64,000 bases of DNA from Ctena decussata (Eukaryota > Mollusca > Bivalvia > Lucinida > Lucinidae), in the NCBI GenBank assembly GCA_963989385.1, contig OZ022502.1, positions 13,007,001 through 13,071,000 on the forward strand. Direction: 5' to 3'. The notes below the pieces were generated by a model. That model had not been told where the DNA came from, made no database searches, and worked only from the letters and a program-made list of their open reading frames with translations. Numbering within the stretch: position 1 is the stretch's first letter; each line of letters opens with the position of its first letter. Shown piece after piece: positions 50,132-60,197 of this stretch. Position numbers and translations under genes: made by a program.

Positions 50132-53100
50132 TATGCTGTTTAAGTCGGAATAAATACGTAACGTTTTTTACAGGACAAGTTGATGAAAAAGGGAATGGTA
50201 ATTCTGCGTGAGGCCATAAAAAGAGAAACCGGTATGTATAGATCTCATAATTTTGTACATCTTAAAATTTTAATTGGCAGCCTTAAGCAGAATCTGCAAT
50301 CATACTACTATGATTTTAAACTATTTACCTAATCCGGTACGTAATAATGTCACACTGTGTTATCAGATTAAAGAAATGGGAAAATATGCGACCAGACTGT
50401 ACATCTGTGACCATCAATCTTCACGAGAATACATTGAGAGGACTAGAAAAGAGCCCGCGCAAGCGCGGAAATATTTCATGACGGTCAAGTTTATATAAAA
50501 AAGTGAGTTTTAATTTTTCAATGTAAATGGCTTTAGGCCCAGGTGAAGATATGACCTTTACCATGAATACTCATTAAAGCTTCATTTACCTAATTAGTTG
50601 TCTGCATGTACAAACTTTCAGGTAGCAGACTGCATTGTTTCTAAAAAAATCAACTTTTTTCACTTTTTCCTATAGAAAAGCCTAAGTGGCTCAAAAGTTG
50701 ACCTTGCCGTAAAACAGATCAAGGTCATCCCAGGGTCATCATTTATATAAATTTTGTTGAGCTTTTGAGGCCTTGATGCGACATGCTAAGTTTCAAGATC
50801 ATAGGATTTGTGGTTCTGGGGGAGAATTGGTTTATTTGATGCTTAACGTCCACGGTAAACAGCTAAGGTCAAGTCGGGACGGTCAGTTAACCTAACCACA
50901 CTATTCCTGGGCAGGCTTAGACCTCCTAAGCGGTTAACCAGTACTAAGTGCACATACTTTCGCCAGTAACTGACAACTGCCCTTCTTGAATCAGCGCAAG
51001 GAGAAACGAAAGTATGTGGCCAGACCGGGTTTCGAGCCCAGGACCTCTGACTTATGAGTCAGGTGCCCTACCGATTGCGCTACGCGGCCCGACGTGGTTC
51101 TGGGGGAAGAAGATTTTTTAATTTTTTACCATAAAAAATGTTTGCCATCTTGGTTATGTGACCTGTCCTGGGTATTTTTTTTTCTGGAAAAATTGGGTCC
51201 TGGAACGTTTTTTTTTTTTGGGGGGGGGGGGGGGAATATTCAAGCCCTCTGAAGACTAAAGGCTTATTTAGCTTCGTTGAATCATTGAAATTGATTTGTC
51301 TGCTTCGCTGGAAAAAATGCCCTTTCTTACCTGGCGCATGTGTGTTAACCTTAGACATTTTTAATTTTTGTCTTTTCGAAAGTTCAGTTCAGTTTGAATT
51401 CTCCTAACGACGTTCCCCAAGTGGTTCAGCGGTACGTAACCATAGCCGCACACACTTGGCGCCGTGTGTCCGTCCAACATGTGCGTTGAGCTTTATTCTT
51501 CAATGGGCGAGTTCGATTGGCTACTCGTATTGACTATCGTTCTGGAAGAAAATGGGTCGTTTCGAGCCAGGGCCGTCGGGACTATGACCATTTAGTTCTT
51601 CATCCGTTTAGACATATGAGCAAAAATACAAAAATAAATCGTTATTTATGGGTAATGACGTACGTTCATGGGTCGGATTTTTGCATTAGAACCTGCTAAA
51701 TTTGGACTTGCTAAGCAGCGCGCCGATATAACGACGCAGAACCGAAACGACCGGATTAATTTAAAACGTGTATTCGAGTACACAATAATTTCACACGAAC
51801 GCACCCATTGTTGACAAAAAAAAAATTCGACCAATAGTCGAAGTTTCTAGAAAAATACTTGGGAGAATTTAAAATGAAAGACGAATTTAATTCCCAAATT
51901 CTTTAAATCTACGTGAAACTAAAACACACGCTAACCGAGATTATCAATGATAGCAATATGCGAAAGAACCAGTATAGAAATTACGCTTGAAAATGCCACC
52001 AATTTTGCAGTTTATGCGTTACTTCGTTTATTTAGTATTATAGATATCACCGATATCGTCTTTGGTGTTTGCAAGTAATATTTTTTGTACATATTGTACA
52101 AGGAAAGGATAAAGCATAACTCACAAGTTTAATTGCATGTGATCATGAGCAGTACTTACTGAAATACTTCCGTAACTCCGGCTTCTCACTCACACAAAGA
52201 CGCACGCATGCACGGACGCACGCAAAATAGAACAACGACGGCAGTAAAGTGATGTGCTGAGAGAATTTAACGGCCCCTTAGAAATCATTAAGGATCCTTC
52301 GCTAATAACTAACTCTTATTTTTCAGGCAAAAAGCTTTTGGTTCAGTTAGGAGAACAGTGGGATTTCTTTTACCAAGAGGTCTTGCCTTCATTAGAGGCT
52401 ATACTGTACCCAGTGAAGGTGAGTATACCAAATACACATTCATATTGAAATTGCCATTAAACCAGCCCAGATACAGACGCAATATGCAGCCCGACTCGAC
52501 CTGTTTTCATGTTGAACTTTCAGTTAATAATTAAATACAAATCAATAAAACTTCACTTTCTACAGCTCTTTATTATGTTTCATTTAAGAAATAGATCAGC
52601 TCTGGCAGTGAATTGTTGGGTCATAATTCACAGTTTAGAGGTCAGTTGTAAAATAGATCATATCACGAGCGCGGAGCGCGAGTAATATATCTATTTACAA
52701 CTGACCGACAAACAGTGAATTATTACTCAACAATTCAATGCTAGAGCTGAACTATTTCGATTCTAACACTCAAAAACGCTGACAAAGTATTCTTTTCATT
52801 CAAATTCTCCCAACCTTCCTGCAAGAGCGTTCATTCTCCCGCTAATATTCTTAACTGTATCTAAGATAAATGTACGTTTTACGGCGATTTTAGAAAGAAA
52901 AAGAGACGTTACACCGTCTAACGTCTCAAAACGTCACAAAATTACGTCATTATTGCCAATGACGTCAGCAATTAGACTCGCGCCCTCCGAAACAGTACTA
53001 GTGAATTGTTGCAGAATAAAACACAGAAACTTTCCATTGCTTCTATAGGCGCACTGTGTTAGAATAAGCGTTTTGGTGATCAGTGGAAGTAATTCTTCCA

Positions 53101-56100
53101 GTATAGTCATGTCTTGATTCTTGAGCCTATTTTCCCCCTGATTTAAGGTGTATGGGTACACCTCCATGTTTTCCAGAAAATTTATAACCAGATTTTGTGG
53201 CTTTGTAATGGAAGTAGATGTGAACACATTGGACACACAACGTCGAATCAACACTGAATCAACTTTGATTCAACGTCATGACGTTGAATCAAGTTTGGTT
53301 CAATGTTGATTCAACATTTTATGTGCCCCTTGGGAAGGCAATGATCAGGAACCAATACAATTGAATTTCACATCTATCCGCAAACGCCAAATGGGAAAAA
53401 GCAAACAATTACATGTAAGATGGGACACAAAGCAAAACAAAGCAAGCGCAAAGCCAAAATGTTTATTTATGTTTGTTTTCTTGGACAACGAATCCTTTCT
53501 GAAACGGGATCTACACTTAAAGTAAATAATTTTCTCCAAGTCGAGCAAATTCTTTCTTCTAAGAACTGATTATCGAGAAAGCAGGTACAGTACTCCGAAA
53601 TTGGTAGACTGTCCCGCCTGAAAGTTACCTATACACCCCAACGTCAAAAAAATCTTTCATTTGTTGGCTTGTCTGATGTAAAGTACATTGCTCCGGTGCA
53701 ACTTGTATACATAATCAGTCCCTCCATCATAGCATTGAAACAGCATCGCACCAAAGTCAGCGAAACGTCAATACGTCATCATAATTGTTGATACGATGTT
53801 ATTTTAGTTGTTTCCTGTGGACTGCAGTGCATTTTTTCTTACGAACACACCTCATTTTATTGGCTTAATTTATTTTCAGACCAACAATTTTTCCATCAAA
53901 CAGATAACACTTTTAGAGTTCAGAAATACAGTCTTACTCAAGTTACCAATAGCTGGTAAGTTTTGCAGTATAAGAAGATTTAGGAGTTTTAAACCGAATT
54001 AACATATAAGCCTACGGGGTTCGTTGATCAAATTGTATCTCATTTACACAAACAGGTCAGTGCTTACTGTTTTGTTTCATGCAGCATTATCAGGTCTACT
54101 CAATTCATCAGGCCGACATATAAGGTCACTGATGGGTCCTAATTGGCCGAAACTGTACGATGTATGTCGTCTGGAGCGAACCATAAAGACTTAAATCTTG
54201 TGTGGGTTTTCATTGCTTATTCTTGCTGTTTAGACGAAAATTTAAACGAATTAGTGGCGCAGTGCTTGACAACTAAATGCTGTGCCTAGCACAAAACTTT
54301 CAAAAGTTATACAGATGATGAATGCATCTAACGTACGCGTCTTGCTTCAGAAAGAATCAAAACCTCACTTCAGACCTTGAGCGTTAATGTAACTTTTTAC
54401 TTAGGACATATTTCTTTTCGCAAAACCGCGAATGCTGTACACTTTAACCTTTTCATTACAAATTTGTTAAAACACAGCTTGAAATTTAATACGGATGTTC
54501 TCTTACACAAAAAAGGTAAATTTGTTTCAACTTTCAATAAAATTGTGTTCGGATATAACACGTACTTCGGCTAACTATAGTGATTTGGACAACAGCTATA
54601 GTATCTTTAAAAAGAGTTCGAAGTGTCCTACATGTATCTCTAAGCGTTTTTATTTCAAGTATTTGCTGAACTAGTTTTCCTCAGCAGTTTGCATGTCTAT
54701 TTGTGAAATCATACATAATAGGAGATTTACCTTTACTTACAGTGGCATTAGATGGTCTAGCCGACAATGATCCTATCCCTCCGTCCATTCAACAAATGTT
54801 ACTCGTCTTACAAGTAAGTTTTTGTTCTTCAGCTATCCTGTCATGTAGCTATGCCATTCATTCCATTTGAGTTCTGTTTAACAGACTAAATGCTCGTTCA
54901 ACAGATTTTCCTCTAGTCATTTAGTCCCGGATCCAGGGGGTGGGCTTTGGGGCTTCAGCCCCGCCACCTGGGTCTCTGTGTTATGTAAAATATGTTGGCC
55001 TTCAGATGATAAGGGGTATCTGATGACAGCTTGAGATAATTTATCCTTGTGACTAGATTAAAATATATGTTGTGTAATCCCATTCGAATCGCCTCGGCGA
55101 GGCGATTCTAATGAGATATCACAACATATTTCAAGGCAAAAACAAGACATTATCAAAAATTCTCATCAGACTGATCCCTAATTATGTCATGTATTTTTAA
55201 ACTCCTCCCCGACCCACACATAAAAATACATCTGGGTACCTCCCAGCCCCACCAGTTATCCAGAGCCCCACCAGTACGTGGTGGTCTTGATCCGGGCTTG
55301 GGTCATTGTCATTTGTAATTAAGTATGCTCGCCAGTACCAAACTAGCGTCGAAATGCTGCTGCTGCAGCGAAATCTTTTGTGTTGTTTGAATATGAGTTG
55401 TACACTTTATAACATTACTTCTAAAATATTATTGCACGATTAAAGTTTTAGGTAGCACTTTTCGAATATATCAAACAATTAATTCATAACACACAGTACA
55501 GTCTAAAATTAATTGGAATTAATTTTCAAAACCTTACAGATTTTTTTTCAGTTACAGGAATTTTATATAGTCATTGCCTATGTTTTCGATCTGTTTAATG
55601 AAACACCTAAACGAGTTCAAGCACATAAAAATGCATTTAGTTTCAAACTGAATTCAACTCTAAAAACATAATTATTAATCTGCCATTTTAAATATAATGG
55701 AATATTTTGCGATATTTGCTAGTATAAGTAAGGCATATCAAAATAATTATTTAAAGCTTAAATTCTAGTTTTCTTAATGTCTTGCTTTCTATCTAACATC
55801 CACAGAGTGTTCATGAAACTCCGAGCTCCGACGCGTCCTTACAGTTAGAGAAGCTAGTCGCTCGTGTTGTTACTCCATACCTGGGCTTGCTTGGTGTTTA
55901 TAATGGGAGCCCGGAACCAGACATACGTAGCAACTTTAAACTTCCAACTCAAATCTACATACTTGGTAAGCAAGCAATTGAATGCTTAAGTATGGTTCTC
56001 TTGAATCCATGCGTTGGTAATAAAAGTTCGCGATTAATAGAATCTATGATGGGGTTCAGGCCGAGACAAGGAAATCTCAGGCAAGTTTTCAGATTATTTA

Positions 56101-58381
56101 GTCTTATGCGAGGCTTGCCGAGCATAAGACTTAAATAATCTGAAAACGAGCCTGAGATTTCCTTGTCGAGGCCTAAACCCCATCATTGTTTATTTTTCTC
56201 ACCCATTATATTTTATAAAACAGAAAATTCATTGAATACCTTTACTTCTTCTTGAGGCCATTACTATAAACTTTTCAAGCTAATTTTCTATTAATAGTTA
56301 TTACATGTGTGTTAATTTCATCTTGTGCATGCATTTTTCATGACTGGCAGCTAATCAAAACTACAGTGACACCTCATGCACATCATTTGCTGTCAATTTC
56401 ATTTTGCATGCAATTTACATGACAGGTAGCAGCAAGTTGATTTGTTGAATTTAAGTGTGTAATTAATTGGGCTGTACTATAGCAATGATTGGCATTTTGA
56501 GACAGCTTTTTGAGCCTAGGCCGAGATGGCAGGCCGAGATAGAAAAATCTCAGACACCTTTAGAAAGGGATATCCTTGTCCAATGGGTGAGAATAAGAGA
56601 ATCTATGATGGGGTTGAGGCCGAGACAAGGAAATCTCAGGTTAGTTTTCAGATTATTTAGTCTTATGCGAGGCTTGCCGAGCATAAGACTTAACTAATCT
56701 GAAAACGAGCCTGAAATTTCCTTGTTGAGGCCTCAACCCCATCATTGATTACTTTTCTCACCCATTATATTTTATAAAACAGAATATTCTTTGAATTCTG
56801 AACTTCTTATTGAGACCACTCCTATAAACTTGAAACTAGTACTCTATTTATAGTTTGACATATGTGTTGATTTCACCTTGCGCATGCATTTTTCATGACT
56901 GACAGGTAATCAGAAATCTACAGTGACACTTCCTGTACATCACTGGGTGTCAGTTTCATATTCTGCATGCATTTTTCATGACAGGTCACAAGTGGATTTG
57001 TTGAAATTTAGTGTGTAACATGATTGGTCTGTACTATATAGTAATGACTGACAATTTGAGACAGCTTTCTAAGCCTAGGCTTAGATAGCAGGCCGAGATA
57101 GAAAAATCTCAGACAGCTCTAGAAAGGGATATTCCTGTCCAATGGGTGAGAAAAGGACGGTACCAGGCGAACCGACCATAAGAATTATTTTGCCTAGAGG
57201 TAACAATGACGGGTACGCCATATGCATTTATATAAAATTCAGGAGAAAGAATCTTAAACCTCTATAATACGATAAAAGCGAGAGTACAGGAGAGGCGCCG
57301 TGGTCGAGAGAGGGACCATGGTTAGTGAGACTCGGTTATTGTGCAGAAGGTCGTGGGTTCGAGTCCCAGCCTGGGTTAACCGGCGACTGGAAAACTCTGT
57401 CAACCCAGTAGTAAATGGGCAACTTTTTCGAATCAGGAAAGGATAAAGCAGCGAAAAGAGAAGGATTGGCTCCGCCTTTCATATGCTGTGCCCAAGATAC
57501 AGTTAGCCTCTAACCCCCACTGCCCGAACGGCCATTAGGCTATGGGAAGACTTTACCTTTTTTAAAAAGCCACTTCTGATCTGTCAGAACTTTCAGGAGA
57601 CAAGATAATGCCTCTACTTGTAGAACAGTTCGTATCTAGGCTTGTTATGCTTTTTAAGATATATTTTCAGGTGTATTTTCTCAGCAGTAGGTCTTTGCAA
57701 GAATGTCACATAAAGATTTCAAACTTTTTCAATGGATCAAATTGTTTTGTATAGACACGTATTGATCCCGTAATTACCAAAGTCTTTACCATGTCAGAAA
57801 TTACCTAAACTTGATCCCCTCCCCTGGGTGAAACATCAGCTATTTGTAATTATTATGTTAACGATTTTCCATCTTGGAAAAATCATGAAACCTATTAATG
57901 TACATGTATAGGGATACAGTATTCAGGGAGAACAACTCGACCGTTTTCTTTTTGCCTCCCTTTTCAATGGGGGTCTACTCTTTAAGGAAAGAATTTGCTC
58001 CTATAGGAGCAAATTCTTACCTTTAAGAGAAGAGCCCCTTTTTTAAGGGTTTTGGTCGCGCAGGAAAATAAATTGGAAGACACAAAAGTTGTTTCCATTT
58101 GTAAAAATGGATAAAAACATGGAGGTGTCCCCATAGACCTTAACTCAAATTAGATTTTTTCAACTACATTATTGTCTTTTACAGAATCTGGTCCAAGCAA
58201 CAAAAGTGTCTCAGAAGAGGATTTAACTCGTCCAATAGACATTAGAACAAAGAGACATAAGTTATCTCCATTAGTGTTCAATCAAAAGCTGTCTCCGAAA
58301 CACAGCACGATCCATAACCATTTTCTGACAACAGTCAAAGAACAAGACGCTATTAGAAGACATAGTATTGATACGACGTAG
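48175..58381 (+). CDS. PRR5: PRR5/PRR5L-like mTORC2 subunit (Protor, HbrB family), 5'-incomplete, seven exons
   Basis: The joined exons 48175-48301, 50174-50231, 52327-52418, 53880-53955, 54743-54813, 55806-55965 and 58185-58381 give 259 residues in one frame with every junction GT-AG and phase-compatible. The product matches vertebrate PRR5/PRR5L through the whole HbrB domain: an LFQKKKLQ-x-x-E-L-H start, KGMVILREAI, LGEQWDFFYQEVLPSLEAI, a Q-x-x-L-L-E-F-R-N segment, PPSIQQMLLVLQSVHE, LEKLVARVVTPYLG and, near the C-terminus, AIRRHSID, a basophilic-kinase-like site that human PRR5 also has as IRRHS. The protein binds Rictor in mTOR complex 2 in the cytoplasm and helps control AGC kinases. About the first 45 residues are missing (exons further 5'), and the C-terminal tail is much shorter than the human one. 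PRR5 versus PRR5L cannot be separated; invertebrates usually have one gene. Introns are 0.8-2.2 kb and full of mobile elements. Confidence 0.93.
48411..48450. repeat. MITE-A inner-hairpin fragment
   Basis: GCCCAGACTGCACGGATGCG CAGGTTGGTATG resembles one inner hairpin of MITE-A and the fragments at 29411 and 63927. It lies in the PRR5 intron. Confidence 0.5.
48888..49130 (-). mobile_element. SINE family 3 copy in PRR5 intron
   Basis: On the - strand: GAGGCGCCATGGTCGGGAGG, then a B-box-like TTTGGTTCGAATCCGTG, GACAAGCGACTGGAAAAG, CTGTCAACCCAGCAGTAAGC and TTTTTCGAATCATCAAGG. The same order is found at 57292 on the + strand. Confidence 0.85.
49293..49528. mobile_element. MITE-A copy 13 in PRR5 intron
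   Basis: A full palindrome with exact AAAT target duplications (49289-49292, 49529-49532). Confidence 0.96.
50069..50129. repeat. (CA)n microsatellite 44 bp upstream of PRR5 exon
   Basis: About 30 uninterrupted CA dinucleotides end at 50129. The next exon begins at 50174. The tract occupies the branch-point region of the intron. Confidence 0.97.
50174..50231 (+). CDS. PRR5: PRR5 exon
   Basis: The acceptor TTTTTTACAG precedes; the donor GTATGT starts at 50232. At 58 bp it encodes DKLMKKGMVILREAIKRET plus the first base of a glycine codon. Confidence 0.95.
50827..51094 (-). mobile_element. SINE family 2 copy within 1.6-kb repeat copy 2
   Basis: Flanked by TGGTTCTGGGGGAGAA (50811-50826) and a slightly altered TGGTTCTGGGGGAAGAA (from 51095). 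The anticodon loop region is complete here (GACTCATAAGTCAG on the - strand). Confidence 0.92.
51211..51234. repeat. Poly-T/poly-G run
   Basis: About ten T residues followed by about fourteen G residues. The corresponding place in copy 1 reads only CGTTTGGGGGGAAA, so the tract expanded after duplication, or it is an assembly or sequencing artefact. Confidence 0.85.
52327..52418 (+). CDS. PRR5: PRR5 exon
   Basis: The acceptor TTATTTTTCAG precedes; the donor GTGAGT starts at 52419. It encodes the KLLVQLGEQWDFFYQEVLP core of the HbrB domain, the segment most similar to the human protein. Confidence 0.96.
52593..52752. mobile_element. Foldback with CGAGCGCGGAGCGCGAG centre
   Basis: CAGCTCTGGCAGTGAATTGT pairs with AACAATTCAATGCTAGAGCTG at the outer ends, and GGTCAGTTGTAAAATAGATC with ATCTATTTACAACTGACC inside. 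The tip is GC-rich. It is intronic in PRR5. Confidence 0.88.
53231..53336. mobile_element. GTTGAATCAACG foldback in PRR5 intron
   Basis: It starts GGACACACAACGTCGAATCA and ends TCAACATTTTATGTGCCCCT, with TTGATTCAACGTCATGACGT at the centre. Related to 27128 and 15793. Confidence 0.82.
53880..53955 (+). CDS. PRR5: PRR5 exon
   Basis: The acceptor TTATTTTCAG precedes (ending 53879); the donor GTAAGT starts at 53956. It encodes TNNFSIKQITLLEFRNTVLL and a short hydrophobic end, matching the 'VRQLALLHFRNAI' region of human PRR5. Confidence 0.93.
54743..54813 (+). CDS. PRR5: PRR5 exon
   Basis: The acceptor TTTACTTACAG precedes; the donor GTAAGT starts at 54814. It encodes an acidic turn (DGLADND) then PIPPSIQQMLLVLQ. 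Confidence 0.95.
55071..55136. mobile_element. GTTGTG foldback in PRR5 intron
   Basis: GTTGTGTAATCCCATTCGAA and TTCTAATGAGATATCACAAC flank the perfect GCCTCGGCGAGGC centre. Same family as 44268. Confidence 0.85.
55806..55965 (+). CDS. PRR5: PRR5 exon
   Basis: The acceptor ACATCCACAG precedes; the donor GTAAGC starts at 55966. It encodes SVHETPSSDASLQLEKLVAR and the VVTPYLG end of the HbrB domain, then a more variable stretch. Confidence 0.95.
56041..57152. repeat. 559-bp tandem duplication, two units, each with a foldback
   Basis: Unit 1 is 56041-56599 and unit 2 is 56600-57152. Each opens with AATCTATGATGGGGTT and a long hairpin (GGCCGAGACAAGGAAATCTC; loop GCGAGGCTTGCCGAGC), and closes with GGCCGAGATAGAAAAATCTC and GTCCAATGGGTGAGAA. 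Units differ at scattered positions, so the duplication is not very recent. It starts 76 bp after the preceding PRR5 exon. Confidence 0.92.
57291..57570 (+). mobile_element. SINE family 3 copy in PRR5 intron
   Basis: AGGCGCCGTGGTCGAGAGAG head, B box TGGGTTCGAGTCCCA, then ACCGGCGACTGGAAAACTCT, GTCAACCCAGTAGTAAATGG, TTTTTCGAATCAGGAAAGG and a 3' part including GCCCGAACGGCCATTAGGC. The tRNA relationship is clear from the boxes; the parent tRNA is uncertain. Confidence 0.87.
57905..58145. mobile_element. GGGGAAGCAA-type MITE with perfect central palindrome
   Basis: AAGAATTTGCTCCTATAGGA GCAAATTCTT is the perfect centre (about 57992-58020). The flanks are TACAGTATTCAGGGAGAACA and GTCCCCATAGACCTTAA. 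It ends about 40 bp before the last PRR5 exon and so is close to that acceptor. Confidence 0.82.
58185..58381 (+). CDS. PRR5: PRR5 last coding exon
   Basis: The acceptor TTGTCTTTTACAG precedes. 64 codons then TAG at 58379-58381. It encodes the polar C-terminal tail with SVSEEDLTRPIDIRTKRHK, a KLSPKHS stretch and the AIRRHSID motif about 11 residues from the end. Confidence 0.94.
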
Positions 58382-58502
58382 TATAGACATGGAAATTATT
58401 TGTTTGTCAAAGTTGAAGAAGTTGTACATGTACTCTGAGTAAAAGAGTATTTGCAGGTGGTTCCGTTATATGCGGATGGAGCATACTGGGAGCAGTGAGA
58501 CA

Positions 58503-58686
58503 TACCCAGCGGGAACATGACGTCGAATGACATCAAATGACGTCGATGCGACATAATGACGTCTAATGACGTCAGTAGTAAATCATTTCGCATGACGTCA
58601 GAATGATGTCCCTCTGACTTCAATTTGATAAAATGACGTAATGACGTCGCACCGACGTCATTTCGACGTCATGTGACTTATGGGTA
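58503..58686. mobile_element. CCCAGCGGGAACA foldback with TGACGTC repeats, in presumed PRR5 3' UTR
   Basis: The termini are ACCCAGCGGGAACATGACGT and GACGTCATGTGACTTATGGGT. At least eight (A)TGACGTC/GACGTCA-like words lie between. It begins about 120 bp after the PRR5 stop. Confidence 0.83.
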
Positions 58687-58959
58687 CAGAGCTTAGTAAT
58701 GCATAGTCTTATGAGCAGATACTCAAAGGATCACTATGCATTGTATGAAATACCAAATGCATTTTCCGCATTATAGAGGTCCGCTCTGAAGATGAACCAA
58801 GAGGTCGAGGTTCGAGTACGGCTTATGCTTTCCTTTTTGTCAGGCTTTTGGACAATTTCAACCTAATTGTTTTCTTACATATAACCATAGGTCCGAACGA
58901 AGTGACACAGTCTGGTAGAAGCCATTAAAATATATAATTACAACTCAATATTTTAATAC

Positions 58960-59200
58960 GACGTTTTTACAAAAGGGAAACAACTTCCCTGTTTGCTTCC
59001 TTTGGCGTCCAAACCCATCTACTTCTTAAAGGGTTGAATATTCTCCAAACGGGTAAAGTCGATACGAGAATTAAACTGAACTGAACTGAAATTCAACGGG
59101 AGCAAATTATTTTACTTTCAAAAATGACCCCTGTTGACAAGGTAAACAAAAATAATGGCAGAGTTGGTTCCCTTGAAATATTCCCAATGATCTTAAACAA
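58960..59200. mobile_element. GGGGAAGCAA-type MITE, diverged
   Basis: AAAAGGGAAACAACTTCCCT at one end and GGCAGAGTTGGTTCCCTTGA at the other; GGGAGCAAATTATTTTACTT in the right half. An AACTGAACTGAACTGAAAT short tandem lies inside. Confidence 0.6.
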
Positions 59201-59321
59201 CAAACAATTGATCATACTAGCCTTCTTAACACTGAGCTTTATACAAACGACATCCATTTACAGAAAGTAGATGATATACTCTGCTTTCACAGTTAAGAGC
59301 TTGAAGAGCATGTTTGATAGT

Positions 59322-59540
59322 GAAGTCAGCTCTCGATATCTCAAACTCAAATTCGAAGTTCATCCCAAACTACTGGTATCTCAAAGTAAATTTTCTGGTC
59401 CCAGAAAATTTACTTTGAGATATAAGTAAGTTCAGGTAACAAGAGTTGATATAAAAATATGGAATATGTCCAAACTATGATTTTGATAGAAGAGGTAGTT
59501 TGAGATACCATTGTCCGAGATATTGACAGCTGACTGTACC
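59322..59540. mobile_element. AGTCAGCTCTCGATATCTC MITE
   Basis: AAGTCAGCTCTCGATATCTC at the left and GAGATATTGACAGCTGACTG at the right are terminal inverted repeats. Inside, TCTCAAAGTAAATTTTCTGG and its complement form a second hairpin, and GAGATACC/GGTATCTC words recur. About 219 bp, non-coding. Confidence 0.88.
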
Positions 59541-59844
59541 TGTTACAAGTGTGCAACAAAAATGAGTGTCTTTCATTCGACAGTGGTATTCTATATGTTC
59601 TTGTGGTTATACCAGTATGTTATCAGGTTTGCATAACTGACCTGCAATGAATTCCCAAACAATTCCAAAACGTTTTTAGTTTTCCCCTGAAATGAAAATG
59701 ATAAGCGTTTTACCCCGGTGTTGTTACAAGATTGTTAATGTTGTTGAATTGTGATTTGACATCCCATTAAACAATATTTCAGTAATGTCGAGACATCGCC
59801 TCCGAATTCTTAGGACTTATATAAACCCGACCTGCAATGAATTT

Positions 59845-60197
59845 TATCATATGACGTCGCATCTGAGAGTGTAATAAAGCCATGCATTAAAAACGATAAT
59901 CCACTAGTGGATTAAATATGCAAATTACGCCGTAACGTTATGCATTGACGTCCTTAAAACGTCGCGTTTTCTAATGGCGAAATCGTGACGTTTTAATGCA
60001 AAATTTGCTAATAAAACGCGAGATTAGTGTCATATGATAAATAGAATCTTGCATTCGTGCTCCTGTATTATTGAATTTATTAAACTCGTTGGGGAAAACC
60101 GATAAGATGCTCGGCAAAGCCTCGCATCTTATCTTTTTCCCCAACTCGTTTAATAAATTCAATAATACATGAGCACTCATGTAAGATCCTCTATACA
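59845..60197 (-). mobile_element. Foldback MITE, family G, copy 2
   Basis: It matches 13238-13592 in reverse orientation: ATCCACTAGTGGATTAA at 59900, CATATGATAAATAGAATCTT at about 60033 and the long TTGAATTTATTAAAC palindrome at 60064-60170. The open frame at 59971-60198 is almost the same protein as the frame in copy 1, as expected for repeat-derived frames. Confidence 0.92.

Larger units (their letters stand above)
50442..52047 (+). repeat. 1.6-kb dispersed repeat, copy 2 (empty site) in PRR5 intron
   Basis: It is near-identical to 37988-40048 without the 39306 insertion. It holds the same SINE family 2 copy at the same position, so the SINE predates the duplication. Differences include a longer T-run/G-run at 51211-51233. 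It starts 210 bp downstream of the preceding PRR5 exon. Confidence 0.93.

Noticed and set aside
50442..52047. Assembly duplication of 37988-40048
   Set aside because: Flanks differ on both sides, one copy has an extra 464-bp element and there are scattered base differences, so two real loci are more likely.
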